From: Portunus trituberculatus
Lineage: Eukaryota > Arthropoda > Malacostraca > Decapoda > Portunidae
NCBI RefSeq assembly: GCF_017591435.1
Contig: NC_059268.1
Span: 13,996,684-14,060,683 of the forward strand
DNA length: 64,000 nt
Reading direction: 5' to 3'
Under the pieces are notes generated by a model. The model made no database searches and was not told where the DNA came from. It worked only from the letters and a program-made list of their open reading frames with translations. Position 1 is the first letter of the stretch. Every line of letters begins with the position of its first letter. A program made the position numbers and the translations under genes. This document shows positions 52,404 to 63,915 of the stretch, one piece after another.

Positions 52404-54003
52404 CCTCGACTCCTTCCGTTCCGTTGATGGAGTAGTGATTTGGGTGATTGATCTTTGAACCTCGAGCATTACGTAGTGGTTATTACATTCTCAGTTTGTG
52501 TTCTCTTGGCTGTTGTTGTTATCTCGCGGTCTGGCGGGATTGGAAGAGCTGGCTGCCATCCGTATGTGTGCGTGTGGGGGGATGTGGGGGAGGCGTGGTT
52601 TGGAGTGTGAGGTGTCAGACCTTTTCCACGCCGAGCCATAGCGAGTGATAAGCAGGCGCGGTGTCAACAGTATAAAGTAAAAGAAAATATATTGCTTTTT
52701 CAAACCGATAATCGTAATTTGCTTTGAGACGAGATGAAAAGGGATCCTAGAAATGCTGATGAGTGGCAAGCGTGTGCTTCTCCTGCCTGGCCGCGGTGAC
52801 AAGACGACATTACTCGAGGGACTCAGAGTTGCCATGAAAGTTAAACCTTGATGCATAATACCTTCCCACGTTGGAAACTAACTTTGGATTTCCACAGTCG
52901 GCCTGAACTAAATACAAATGTAGTAAGTCAGCCTATTATTTATGAGTGATGTGATGCATTATGTAGAAATATTAGTGTTCAACGCAGTTTTATTTGAATG
53001 TTACAGTTACAATGAATAATCATATCAAATACGCCTCCAGTATTGAAAATTCTTCGCATTTTTCATCGCTATCGTAGAGAATAATTTGTAATTTATCCAA
53101 TCCCGGCATTATTCTCGGCGGTGTTCACTCAATACACAAAGAAAGTTACATTGATACCAGTTTATTTTTTTCTTATCCAGCACAGCTTAGAATCCGCATG
53201 CGCCAATATAACATCGCGCACAGATTAGCGGTGGTGTCACCTTCTCAACTGCCAGGCTATTTATCCGGACCGCAGGATGCATGTCTCGACCAGCTTTGTT
53301 CCTGTGGCGATGCTCTCGTTCCTAAGTATTCAGCAAGTGGAGTATTACCACCACTTTGCTATGCGAGAAAATTGACGCCGCAGTATCTCAGTCCCCCGGC
53401 GGTGCAGGAGGTGCGACGCAGCTACCACTGCTAGGAAGGAAAGGAAGAGTGGCTTGCAGAGAGAGGCCAGCTGCTCCATCCGCCTTTAGTCCTCCGGCTC
53501 ACTCACACACACACACACACACACTTTTTGTTCGTTACTTCTTTGGCATATTATGCAGTTAATACACGTTGAGAATTATTATATATGCGTGTTAGCGTTG
53601 CGTAGGAATAACTAGTTATATCGTCTTCCAACACGATAGGTACAAGTGAAATTCAAACAGTAGCAGACTTATAAATGCTGGGCTGTTTGGTGTAGCGACA
53701 TTGCTCTACACGAAACTGTGTCATGGAAAACAACATTAAGTATAACAGAAGAGAAAGGCATTGTTAAGAAGTAGAAGACAATAAAAGAGAAAGAATATGT
53801 TTACCGCCACCACACCTTCACTCACCTAACTTCAATAGTTCCAAGAAGTGTTCCGCGCTCCTTAAGATTAGCTTTCTGCATTGGCATTGTTAAAGGCGTT
53901 AGCTCACACTATCAAACAAACCATTCCCGTAAGAACCTGTTCGGATATAAAACTGGAGCACACACTCACAGACTAGAGGAAGGTGTTTGTTTCTTGCTGA
54001 TTG

Positions 54004-54236
54004 TGTGTGGGATGGAAAACGTTTATGATCTGGCACTACTGTTCGTCTCGCCCAAGATAGGAAGCATCTGGGTTGTGGTGGATGTAGGGAATAGCTAGCA
54101 TCACCTCGCCTCCTTGCGGATTATGAGGATGGAAAAGGTTTATCTCACTCTGGTGTTCATCCCTCCCAAGGAAGGAGAATGCATGTAGATCGTAGAGGAT
54201 GCAGGGGTTAGCTAGCATCACCACGCCTCCTGTGTG
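54004..54236 (+). repeat. Tandem duplication, about 115-120 bp unit
   Basis: GGATGGAAAACGTTTATGAT and GGATGGAAAAGGTTTATCTC open the two units, and each closes with TAGCTAGCATCACC(T/A)CGCCTCC. Confidence 0.8.
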
Positions 54237-54407
54237 TAGCGGTGACTGGACTGACCCAGTGGCGGGGCGGTGGCGGGCGGCGGGGTAGGGAGCGACTGCC
54301 AATCGATTTAGCCCCTGTGTGGTGCGCGTGCAAAGGCGACCCTCAGCTGGTCACACGCTGCCTCACTGCTTCCTTCCTTCCTCCCTTTACATCTAGCCGC
54401 CTTTCAC

Positions 54408-54638
<231 letters not shown>

Positions 54639-55776
54639 TCCTTCCTTCGTGACTTCAACCTTATCGCCACTTTTGATTGTCTTGGTGGGGAGGGAGCAGA
54701 AGTGCCTCATGTTTTCAGTATTAATACCAACTCAACTTCACCTGGTCCGAGATGGCTTTACTCAGGTCAGCTTAGGCTATATTAGGTTACTTTTACTACC
54801 CTAACCTAGCATATCCTTACCTTATCTTATCTTACCTAACCCAACCTAACGCAACGAAAACTAAGCCACCAAGTACAGGTCTTCTTTTGATCCGTATTTT
54901 ATTGTTACAGTTTCCTGAGTTCATGAATCTTCCGTGTACTGCCATAATTATTCACCTTCATTTAATCTTTCTTAATCAAATAACAGCGCTATAATAGAAC
55001 AGAAGCAATAGAGAAGGGATGCGAAATATACTAATGCTAAACGAAAAAGGAGGAAAGGAGGATGATTTTTCCGTATACAAGAGGGACACTTGACCAAGGA
55101 CAACAAATATATAGAAAATAGAAACAACGATGCCGATCCAGAGAAAAGAGTTATGCAGCATTAGAGCAGTGCATAGTAATGACGCGATAAGGGTAGCATA
55201 CAATAACCATAGCATAAGTGACTGAATATAAAGAAAATAGAGAATATAATTAGGCAGAATTAGAGAAATGCATAGTAATTGGCCTTTTCTTAATTCAGTG
55301 AGCCTTTTTCAATTAGTTATTTTTGCCTTAAGCCTTTTTCCCCCCTTACATAAAAAAAAAGTTACTTAATAATGACAGCATACAATAACAAACAGCAAAA
55401 GTGACTAAAAAAAAAAAAAGAAAGAACAATAATGATGAACAATAATGATGCAATAATTCTACCAAACAGAAGACAGTGACCACCATAAGAGACCGAGTAT
55501 TTTTAGCGTGAGACCAAGTATTTTGTCTCCCCGGCGCATCAGCAGTCCTGTCGTGGCAGCCTCGCTTTGAACAGAACACGAGAAGTAATTGGGCTGTGTG
55601 GGTTGCCCTGTAATGGTACACCTGGCGTGCCGGGGTCAGGTGCGTCGCGGCGAGGGAAGCGGCTATACCAGGACGTGTAATATTCTCTTGGGTAATTTAG
55701 TGTATTGTCCTGTGTTTATTCTATTATTATTTCTTTCTTTTTTTTTTTTCCTATCTTTTTGAGGATGGTTCAATTT

Positions 55777-55781
<5 letters not shown>

Positions 55782-55813
<32 letters not shown>

Positions 55814-55864
55814 GGAAAAGTAAGAATATGTAAAGAAAAGGAATGTTGGAACTCAGAAAATGGA

Positions 55865-55914
<50 letters not shown>
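55782..55914. repeat. (TC)n and (GT)n arrays
   Basis: (TC)n at 55782-55809 and (GT)n at 55866-55914. Confidence 0.92.
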
Positions 55915-55916
<2 letters not shown>

Positions 55917-56552
55917 CGTGTTAGTACTGCAAATAAACCCTAGTAATAATAATATTGCGGCGCCACAGAAAATCACCTGCTGAAATTAATTAATGAGTAG
56001 ACTAATATTTCATGAGATTCCTTGCCAGCTTGCACGGTGAAGGCAGTGGCGGTGGTGAAAGTGGCGAAATAAAGCGTGTGATAAAGAAGGTAGAGGAAGA
56101 GAGACGCTCAGATGATATTATCTTTAACATTTACGTACACTCCATCCTTTCCGCTCGCGAGTTCTTTGTATGTTACACTGACACCACCATCACCACCGTT
56201 GTCATATCCTACTCATGTCATTTCTCCTCTCATTACTGAACACTTTTCTTTCTATCCTCTCTCCTTATCCTTTTCACATTAATTTCTTCGTTTTCTTCAA
56301 CATCTCTTATTTTCCGTCAGCGTAACTGTGAACGCTTCCCGGTAACATCATTTAGCCTCTCCAGTCTTGCCATCCCAGCTGCGGGAGGCGAGGGGGCGTG
56401 ACAGGAGGCTCTTCATATGCTTGATTGATGATTGCTGGAGGGGGAAGGAAGACGGTGGGAGGGAAACGCCAGGTGGTGATGGAACCCTTTAGTATGGCGG
56501 GAGTGTTCCGGGAGGGGCCTACGCATCCTGTGACGGTTGTGTGTGTGATAAC

Positions 56553-56555
<3 letters not shown>

Positions 56556-56625
<70 letters not shown>
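56556..56625. repeat. (TC)n array
   Basis: Uninterrupted TC dinucleotides, about 70 bp; the last long array before the compact 3' part of the gene. Confidence 0.94.
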
Positions 56626-56629
<4 letters not shown>

Positions 56630-57923
56630 TTAACAGTTCGTATTAAACAATCACTAGAATTATTAAAGACTTAGTTGCAGACCACAATTACCTTGCTTCC
56701 ACTACAGCCTGCTTAAAATAACTGACTGGAACATCGAAACTGCCGTCTTTCCGTCTTTCAAGACGGAAATTCTTATGCCTGTATTAGTGATGACATGACT
56801 CGTGTCCTTCTCAAAACCTGGACAAAGGCACTACTTATACTGAGAAAATATTATGTGGTGTTAAAATGCATTATGAACACGAGAGTTTGAATCCTAATAA
56901 TGTAAATGTCAGGACTTGAACTGAAGATCTTCTTTGACATTTACATTCCAGATCATACAAAGTCATGTTGTTAATTATATGACTGATGTTAATTGAGATC
57001 TTTACTATCAAGGGAGAATAAAGGACCTCAAGGTCATGATAAGGTTGCGAATGTTCAAGGCCTCGCCGCATCAGATCCCTCGTCATGACTTTTAAGAACT
57101 TCCTGTGTCTTATCATAATTATGTTGGGGTTATAGTGCTCCTCTTGCTACGCTCCGCCTCATCCCGTGACGCTGCACAGATTGCCGTTTCATCCTGCCTG
57201 CCTCGTCCCTCGTTGCTCAGCTCAGTGCTCAGCTTAGTGTTCGCTCACTTGTGGCTGTGTGGGTGTGTGTGTGCGTGCGTGCATATATGTGCCTTTTGCT
57301 TGAGGCATTTGCTGGCTTTTTTTTTTTTTTTTTCCACAGACTTGGTAACCAAAACACTATTGTATAACCTATTTGGGTCATTATTACTCAGATGAATCGT
57401 AAAATAATAGGCAAATATTAAATGTCAAATCTCTCTTCCGTTTGAGTAACTCTTAGATCCTGAGATAAACGAAACTAGCTCTGTGCGTCAAGTTGCTTCC
57501 CTACGTGTTCCAGCGTATATCTAATCTATTTAATTATTGTACAACCACCGTGCACTATCTGTAGTGGTATTTCGCAAGCTAGTCACCACCATGCCTGCAG
57601 GGATTTTGATGATATTCACTGATGAAGAAAGATTAGTGATATATGGTGTGTGGTATTTGTTGTGTTGCATTAATCTTTATTTCATTAGCTTATGAATCAT
57701 TGTACTGATATATATTGTACTCTGATAAAATCATGGTTTATTGTAGACATTGTGCAGTTACTATACTTTCTTTTGTATCATAATGTTCTATTTCTTTGAT
57801 TTTACGGTCTTTACCATGCCCTGTATCTACTTAAAATTATTGGATTTTGGCAAAGCAACTACATTTACATCCTGTAATATATAGTACAATACTAATGTAT
57901 CCACATTTTCTTCTCTTCAACAG

Positions 57924-58210
57924 TTCCTGCTCACCAATCTCAGCTACAATACTATGTATGAGGTGAAGGTCCGGGGAGGAACATACTCTCGCTTCTTCTC
58001 TGAGAACAACAAGACTTATAAGGGACCATTCTCACACCCTCGCAAAATTTTGCTCTATCCAGACTGCCACAAGAGACCTCATCCAAAGCAGGGTACAGGC
58101 TTTGAAATGAGTGCTGGCATCATTGCTGGCATTATTTGTGCTACATTCGCCCTTTTCCTCCTCGTGGTTGCCATGATCATTTGGAGGCAAGTGCATAAAC
58201 GCCAAAAGCA
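57924..58210 (+). CDS. Ptp99A: RPTP exon: end of last FN3, transmembrane helix and juxtamembrane start
   Basis: The exon enters in phase 0 and leaves in phase 2 before GTAAGT. The first about 20 codons (FLLTNLSYNTMYEVKVRGG) finish the membrane-proximal FN3. Residues 21-60 form an extracellular stalk with an NKT glycosylation site and one Cys (YPDCHKRPHP). Residues 64-87 of the exon (58113-58184) are a clean transmembrane helix (AGIIAGIICATFALFLL then VVAMIIW). It is followed by the basic stop-transfer stretch RQVHKRQKQ, so the C-terminal side is cytoplasmic. The final CA joins the A of the next exon to give Gln. The orientation and composition are as expected for a single-pass type I receptor phosphatase. 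Confidence 0.95.
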
Positions 58211-59415
58211 GTAAGTTTGGAGTTATATCTGGTTGTGCAAGCCGTAAGAATAAGAAAGATAACTTAAGAACAAAAGGGAAGCTGCAAGAAGCCAGTAGGC
58301 CCATGCAATGCAGTCCCTTTCATATCTTTGCCAAGTATGGATCATGGTAGTATTTGCTTCTTCTTGTTTACTGTTTCACAAATGGTGACCTAACAAAGCC
58401 ATATCAAAGATGTGCACATAGATTAGTACTAAATGTGAAGAAAAGACAATCTTTTAAAGCTAATATTCATTCCGTAATCAAAAGATGCATGCATAGATTC
58501 ATGTTAAGACTGCAAGAGGCCAGTTAACCAACACAAGGTAGCTCCTAACACTAGAAGTTCTGAATACATACACATAATACTGTACTGTATATGCTACCAT
58601 ATTGGCTATGATCAATTACTAATGAAAGTGTCTATACTCGTAATATATGATAGTTCATAATATGTAGTTACAGGATATGCAAGACATAAAAACACACACA
58701 CACTGATCTCTACGACAGACTTTGCCTTGCTTATTTCTATCTCTTGGATCTTTAATCTTTGTCTTTCATGTTCACATCTCTCCACTCTTTTACTTCCATG
58801 TATTGGTGCTCAAGGTAAAGAGAAAAAATATCTATTCTCTTTACCTTATTGGTGCTTTCATATTTAGCATACTTTTTTTTTTTTTTTTTTTTCCCAGCCC
58901 ATTTCCTATGCTTCCTTACTGCCTCAAACACAGGATCAAGCCAAGAGATGTAGATTTAAGTATATTCTTAATTTTCATGAGTGACTTCATACTCTATTAG
59001 ACATACAGCTATCATCCTTTACTTTACTACCTCATCTATAGTTTTATCCAGTCGTACCATTTCCCCTTTTTTTTTATTCACTTTTTTTCACTATCATTTC
59101 TTTCCTATTGTTTTACTCATGTCTTTTTCTCAATCAGTTTCTTAATCCTTTCTGGCATATATGTAATATTTTTCTTTCTTCTCTAGTTGCACCATTGCCT
59201 CATCCAACAATATATATCTTAAGTCTCAACACTTCTTCAGCACTTGCATCTCCTGTTATATACTTCCTTTCCTTTCATAATTATACATCATTTGCTTAAG
59301 CTATATAAGAATTATGGATATGTTTCAGGAGAAGTTTTTCATTGTGGAGATGAGATTCTTTCTTATTGTATGACATTCACCAGATTCAGACTAGATATCA
59401 TTCATCTGTTTTCAG
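58211..59415 (+). other. Intron (1.2 kb)
   Basis: This phase-2 intron runs from GTAAGT to CATCTGTTTTCAG. Near its start (58250-58320) it carries a copy of a dispersed repeat, AAGGGAAGCTGCAAGA... followed by ...GTAGGCCCATGCAATGCAG, also found at 2545-2625. A weaker partial match lies near 58508-58548. The rest is AT-rich with a poly-T run at about 58873. Confidence 0.8.
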
Positions 59416-59548
59416 ACGATTCTTTCAAGGATCCTACAATTACCTTGATGACCCTCCCAAAACTGTTCCTGCTCTCGTGCATGACTGGAAAAACGACACA
59501 GGTGGTGAGGGTTCCTACGGCCCCATAGATGTGCACGACTTTGCCAAG
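59416..59548 (+). CDS. Ptp99A: RPTP exon: cytoplasmic juxtamembrane segment
   Basis: The acceptor is TCTGTTTTCAG and the donor GTGAGT. The exon enters in phase 2 and leaves in phase 0. After completing Gln, the 44 codons read RFFQGSYNYLDDPPKTVPAL, then VHDWKNDTGGEGSYGPIDVHDFAK. The YNYLDDPPKTVP motif between the transmembrane helix and the catalytic domain is a signature I associate with the Ptp99A/R5 group. The exon ends exactly at the FAK that begins the N-terminal helix-turn of the PTP domain (FAKHVADL after splicing). Tyrosines in YNYLDD could be phosphorylation sites, but that is inference only. Confidence 0.94.
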
Positions 59549-59714
59549 GTGAGTTTGTTGTGACTGAAATTTAAAATGCACCAATTTAAACAACTCTGGT
59601 TTTAGATTTTCATTGATTAAACCCATTCTACTACATCTTTGTGTTGTGTTATGATTGGACCTACCAAACAAGTCTAGTTAGTAGTTATTCTCCTCCTTCA
59701 GAACTCCTTCAATA

Positions 59715-59765
<51 letters not shown>

Positions 59766-60010
59766 AATTATTTTTAAGTAAATACATAGAGCAAGCACAA
59801 ATATTTGTCTTGTTTTGTTTTGCATTTCCTTTTTTAATGATCCACTTCAGGCATTAACTGTAGCTTGATCAATTTATCAAAACCCAGTACTAAGATAATG
59901 AGTATCCTATTGGTAATTGGTAGATTGGTGACTAAAAACAGTTCTTTATAAAAAGAAATGCTTAACAGGTAAATAATTTTTTTGTAACTAATTCTAGCAT
60001 TCTTCTTCAG
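59549..60010 (+). other. Intron (462 bp) with (TC)n array
   Basis: This phase-0 intron runs from GTGAGT to TTCTTCTTCAG. It contains a (TC)n array at about 59718-59761 and otherwise AT-rich sequence. Confidence 0.85.
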
Positions 60011-60161
60011 CATGTGGCTGATCTGCACGCTGATGGAGACATCGGATTTTCCAAGGAATATGAGGCAATACAAGCAGCCTCAGCACAGGAGCACCACCCA
60101 GCAGAACACTCACAGCACCCAGAAAACAAACAAAAGAATCGATACTTGAATATAGTTGCTT
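60011..60161 (+). CDS. Ptp99A: RPTP exon: N-terminal part of PTP catalytic domain (KNRY motif)
   Basis: The exon enters in phase 0 and leaves in phase 1 before GTGGGT. Its fifty codons read HVADLHADGDIGFSKEYEAI, QAASAQEHHP, AEHSQHPENKQKNRYLNIVA. The first helix and the KNRY phosphotyrosine-recognition loop of classical PTPs are present. The Tyr of NRY is the residue that stacks on the substrate phosphotyrosine in PTP1B (Tyr46). The Asn two positions later stands where PTP1B has Asp48, as in many receptor PTPs. AEHSQHPENKQKNRY closely parallels the PTPRG/PTPRZ sequence, supporting an R5 assignment. The split codon T|AC encodes Tyr, giving VAYDHTR. Confidence 0.95.
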
Positions 60162-60540
60162 GTGGGTTTTTACACATTGGCTTCACTATTGTTGACAAAC
60201 TTATTATCTTCCTCTTTCTTCTGATTATGCTATAACCAGCCAATACACAGACATGGAACAGAAGCTTTTCTTTGAGAATTCAAACGAAGTTGAACCCCTG
60301 AAAGACTGAATGCTGATCCAATGTTATCAGATCATAGAAATAAAATCAAGTCACAACTAATCACTCTAAACTTAAATCAAACAAGAAGACATACTTCTAA
60401 TTTTCCACCAAGGAATTTGGTTAATTTATTGCAGTCTTTTTATTTTATTATTTACATAAATTTTCAGCTTTTTTGTGATTTACACATTACAACATGGTCT
60501 TGCACATACACACACATAGCCCTGCGCACACACACCAGTA

Positions 60541-60796
60541 CACTTGGCTCACAAACTAAAAGGTCCAGGTTCGAGTCCCGGGCGTGACAAGGCAAGCCAA
60601 GGCAAATCAGCAAGCCTCTTAGTGTGTTCAGCTAGCAACAAGTAGGTACAGGATGTAACTGGAGGGGTTGTGGCCTCACTTTCCCAGTGTGTGGAGTGTG
60701 TTGCAGTCTCAGTCCTACCCAAAGATCAGTCTAAGAGCTCTGAGCTTGCTCTGTAATGAGGAAGGCTGGCTGAGTGACCAGCAGGCGATTGTGGTG

Positions 60797-60800
<4 letters not shown>
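60541..60800 (+). mobile_element. Degenerate tRNA-Val-type SINE
   Basis: It shares the tail of the 41258 element (AGTAGGTACAGGATGTAA, GGAGGGGTTGTGGCCT, AGAGCTCTGAGCTTGCTC). It keeps a perfect B box, GGTTCGAGTCC, near 60569, but the D-arm half is eroded. A (CA)n array follows its 3' end. Confidence 0.75.

Positions 60801-60882
<82 letters not shown>
60801..60882. repeat. (CA)n array at SINE 3' end
   Basis: Uninterrupted CA dinucleotides, about 80 bp, directly after the degenerate tRNA-Val-type SINE. Confidence 0.94.
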
Positions 60883-60886
<4 letters not shown>

Positions 60887-61117
60887 ATCATAGAAAAATA
60901 TTTATTGATGTAAATGGATAGGTACACATTCATGTTATGAAATATTCAAACCTTGAAATTAATCAAATTGGTATTGTACAATATTCATAATTATTCAAAT
61001 TTTGTCATCTCTCATCTCGATTTGCCTCTTTTTGTAATTCAGATTCTTCCTTCCTCTACACTGTGGGAAATATAACTGAAGTAACGTTCCACTAAGGCTG
61101 CCACTGTCTTCTTTCAG

Positions 61118-61332
61118 ACGACCATACACGTGTGCCCTTGAGGCCTCTGCCAGGTCAGAAGAAAGCAATTGAATATGTAAATGCAAATTACATAGATGGT
61201 TATGAGAAGGCAAGAGCATACATTGGAACCCAGGGTCCTCTGCCTTCCACATTTGACACCTTCTGGCGGATGGTGTGGGAACAGCATGTCCACATAATCG
61301 TTATGATTACAAATCTTGTGGAAAGAGGACGG
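61118..61332 (+). CDS. Ptp99A: RPTP exon: PTP domain core, substrate-side motifs
   Basis: The exon enters in phase 1 and leaves in phase 0 before GTGAGT. The translation reads Y-DHTRVPLRPLPGQKKAIEY, VNANYIDGYEKARAYIGTQG, PLPSTFDTFWRMVWEQHVH, IIVMITNLVERGR. These are consecutive conserved blocks of the classical PTP fold: the D.(S/T)RV.L strand, the NANYIDGY block (usually preceded by D-Y-I; here E-Y-V), the Y.GTQGPL.STF..FWRMVWE block, and the IVMITNLVERG strand. All positions I would check for a working enzyme are intact in this exon. The exon continues directly into KKCDQYWP. Confidence 0.96.
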
Positions 61333-62478
61333 GTGAGTGTTGTGTGTCATGTGAAGCTTGTGTAGTGTAGTTGGATTTGTCAGTTTGATTTATGGTTAAC
61401 CTTTGTCGATTCACAGCCATTAGAATCACAGTAACAGATGTAGCTAACTAATTGTTCTGAATTATTTTCCATTGAAAGTTTTCACATAAAGACCAAAGGC
61501 TTGTTTGCAGTATGTTGTTCGTGGAAAATTTACACAACCATTGAAGAAAGTCAATGTGACAACATGACATGATCCTTGAATTTATAACAAAAACAGACAC
61601 ATACTTGTCAGAGTGACAAGTGAAGGTAATCTATCCAGCATTCATTATTTCATCTATTATTTTGGGTTGAAAGGTAATATTTATTTTTTCCTTTTCTGCC
61701 TTTCATAGGAAACTGTTAAAAAACAGCCAAAGCTAGCTACCCAATGCCTAGAGGTATTGTATAATACACAGTGCAAAACTTCTTTATCTTAGGTGTGCAC
61801 AAGGGAGAGAGATAAGCTTGGCATGCCACTGTACACAACCAATCCTTGCTTGCAAGTTCCCACAGCTCACTTGGTCTGTAACACATGATGAATGCAACAT
61901 AATCTTGGGTGTCCTCATCTTATACATAAAAAAAGTTAAACATGCAGATGTTTTTTTTATCTTAATTTACAACATATATTGTTATTATTACTATTTTGGT
62001 AATGTATGATTTGGTAAACATGGTTACAAACTTGATGGTGTGAAAGATATTTTTTATCATAATACTTATTTATTATACATACTAGTTGACACAACAGGAA
62101 CATGATAGTGTGTTGACCAATTGGGGAGTGGAAATGAACTAGCCTTTTGCTGTTTTCATTGTGTTGTAGATTTAGAAACTAATGATGGCACATGGTTTGT
62201 CAGTGAACTTTTATGGAACCCCATTACAGTAGGAGTTTTGCCCTTGTGGATGGTTTTGTGAATGTTGCATGTAGTAAATTAATGTTCCTTGTTTGTCTAA
62301 GAATCTTATTGATCTTAAAGGCAAATGGGTTAGCTAGTGTAGATCAAAATTTCAATATTTCAATAATAAACCTTTATATAATAAGTATATCTCAAATAGG
62401 TTATGGGAACAGCCAACCACAAGACAAAACTTCAGTGGTCAGTGAGAATTTAGTAAAATTGTATTCTTACTCTTACAG
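61333..62478 (+). other. Intron (1.15 kb), AT-rich
   Basis: This phase-0 intron runs from GTGAGT to TTACTCTTACAG. It is AT-rich with no long microsatellite and no recognised mobile element. Confidence 0.85.
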
Positions 62479-62604
62479 AAGAAGTGCGACCAGTATTGGC
62501 CTAAAGAAGGAAGTGAACACTATGGTTTAATACAAGTTCGATTAGTACATGAGGAGGTTCTTGCCACATACACCATAAGGAAGTTTGCTATAAGACACAT
62601 GAAG
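62479..62604 (+). CDS. Ptp99A: RPTP exon: PTP domain, KCDQYWP segment
   Basis: The exon is phase 0 at both ends, with 42 codons: KKCDQYWPKEGSEHYGLIQV, RLVHEEVLATYTIRKFAIRH, MK. The conserved (R/K)KC.QYWP block of classical PTPs is followed by a G.I.V strand and the Y.IRKF.I strand. The acceptor is CTTACTCTTACAG and the donor GTATGT. It continues in frame into VKCKKSGGGERILFQYHYTN of the next exon. Confidence 0.95.
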
Positions 62605-63915
62605 GTATGTATGAATTATGTTTTTATCAGTGGCATCATTTCAGATGGCAAGTAGCCCTGAAGAGTTTGTGGACTCAAGTAAACAAGTGCCGTCTGAGTG
62701 TTTTAATGGATCAAGTGTCATCACCGTTTTTCATCAGTCATATATCATAGATACATGTCCTTTTCATCATTATTCACAAAAACTTCAAAGAATGACAAGT
62801 GAGATTATAGGAAAACTAGAAGAAAGGTTTCTAAAGCTCAACTCTCATATGTTCTGGCTTATATGTACAAATGGTATAAATTTGAAAAGTTTATGCTGTC
62901 AGTACTTCTTTTATGGGATGAGGTTAGAAATTATAACTGGCTGGCTCATAGCATTCTCCTTAATCTTATCTTTAGACAGAAATCTTCTCCCTTTTAGTAG
63001 TGACGAGCTTTTTGAAAATCAAGAATTCACAGGGAGCTAGGTATGGGTTGTAGGGGACCCAAGTCAGTTGGGTGATAGAATGTTTTGCCAAAAAATCCCT
63101 TCCCAAAATGTGAAAAATAGGTAGGTGCATTATCATGATGAAGGTTCCTGTCTCCATTGGTCTACCAGAACGAATTTTGCTGCCACGTGTGTCATGTCAA
63201 GATCTTCTTTCAAAATCTCTGAAACACTTGTCTGCAGGATACCAAGATGGTCTTCTAATTCTCACTGTCAATCACTGACCTTCATTGATTGCAGTCTTCA
63301 CACATTCACCATTTTTGGGTATTCTGCTTGGTGAAGGCCTTCCACAACATGGATTCTCTTTTGATGAATTCTTGGCATTCTTTAAAGTGTTTGTACCACA
63401 TTTTCATCTGTGCTTCACGCAATGAATCATCCCGGAATGCCTTCTTTATCATTTAAGTAGTTTCCAATTGCAAGTGTTTACATTTGCAACAAAGCTTGTT
63501 ACAGATTCACTAATCTACTTGCTCAGTCATAGTCAGTGCGATGGTCAGAAAATACACACCTTTGTTCAACTGCGTTTGCTGGGTAAATGAGATATAACAT
63601 GGGATTATGGCTGGTCACACATGCACAGTAGGGTCTTCTGTCAGCGCTTGGCAAATTCTGTTAGGATCGCATGACCAGTTCTGCAAATATTCATAATGGC
63701 TGGATCCTTTCAAAATGGTCCTCATATCCCAAAAATTATTACAAAGAAGTCTGAATACCTTAACAAATAGTCCAACATTCTTGTTCAGTAGTAGACACAA
63801 AATTATGTAATGAGGACATACTGTTTTTCATTGTTGTGATATATCCATACACAAATTACAGTTGAGATATAGGAGTTATTATTTCTAGAATATTCACTCG
63901 TGTCAACTTTCACAG
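62605..63915 (+). other. Intron (1.3 kb) containing an antisense mariner relic
   Basis: This phase-0 intron runs from GTATGT to CAACTTTCACAG. Its middle, about 62985-63535, is a decayed mariner-family transposase on the minus strand. The flanks are AT-rich and featureless. Confidence 0.85.
62985..63535 (-). pseudogene. Decayed mariner-family transposase (internally deleted)
   Basis: Read on the minus strand, the relic begins near 63535 with an N-terminal stretch. It then has an EAQMKMWYKHFKE block like the mariner helix-turn-helix region, a TAINEG...LTVR block and a SEILKEDLDMTHVAAKF-like block broken over frames. It next jumps straight to a HHDNAP block (63130s) and FLAKHSITQL...PYNPYLAPCEFLIFKKL near 63000-63090. 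The HDNAP and PY.P.LAPC(D/E)F blocks are diagnostic of mariner transposases. Several stops, frame changes and a large deletion removing most of the catalytic core between the DNA-binding part and HDNAP make it non-functional. It lies antisense in an intron of the RPTP gene. Terminal inverted repeats were not identified. Confidence 0.85.

Larger units (their letters stand above)
60162..61117 (+). other. Intron (956 bp) with tRNA-derived SINE remnant and (CA)n
   Basis: This phase-1 intron runs from GTGGGT to GTCTTCTTTCAG. Most of its middle is a degenerate tRNA-Val-type SINE (60541-60800) ending in a (CA)n array at 60801-60882. The rest is AT-rich. Confidence 0.85.

Noticed and set aside
62618..63040. 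140-codon + strand open frame in the last intron
   Set aside because: No recognisable domain, lies between the 62604 donor and the antisense mariner relic, and overlaps the relic.
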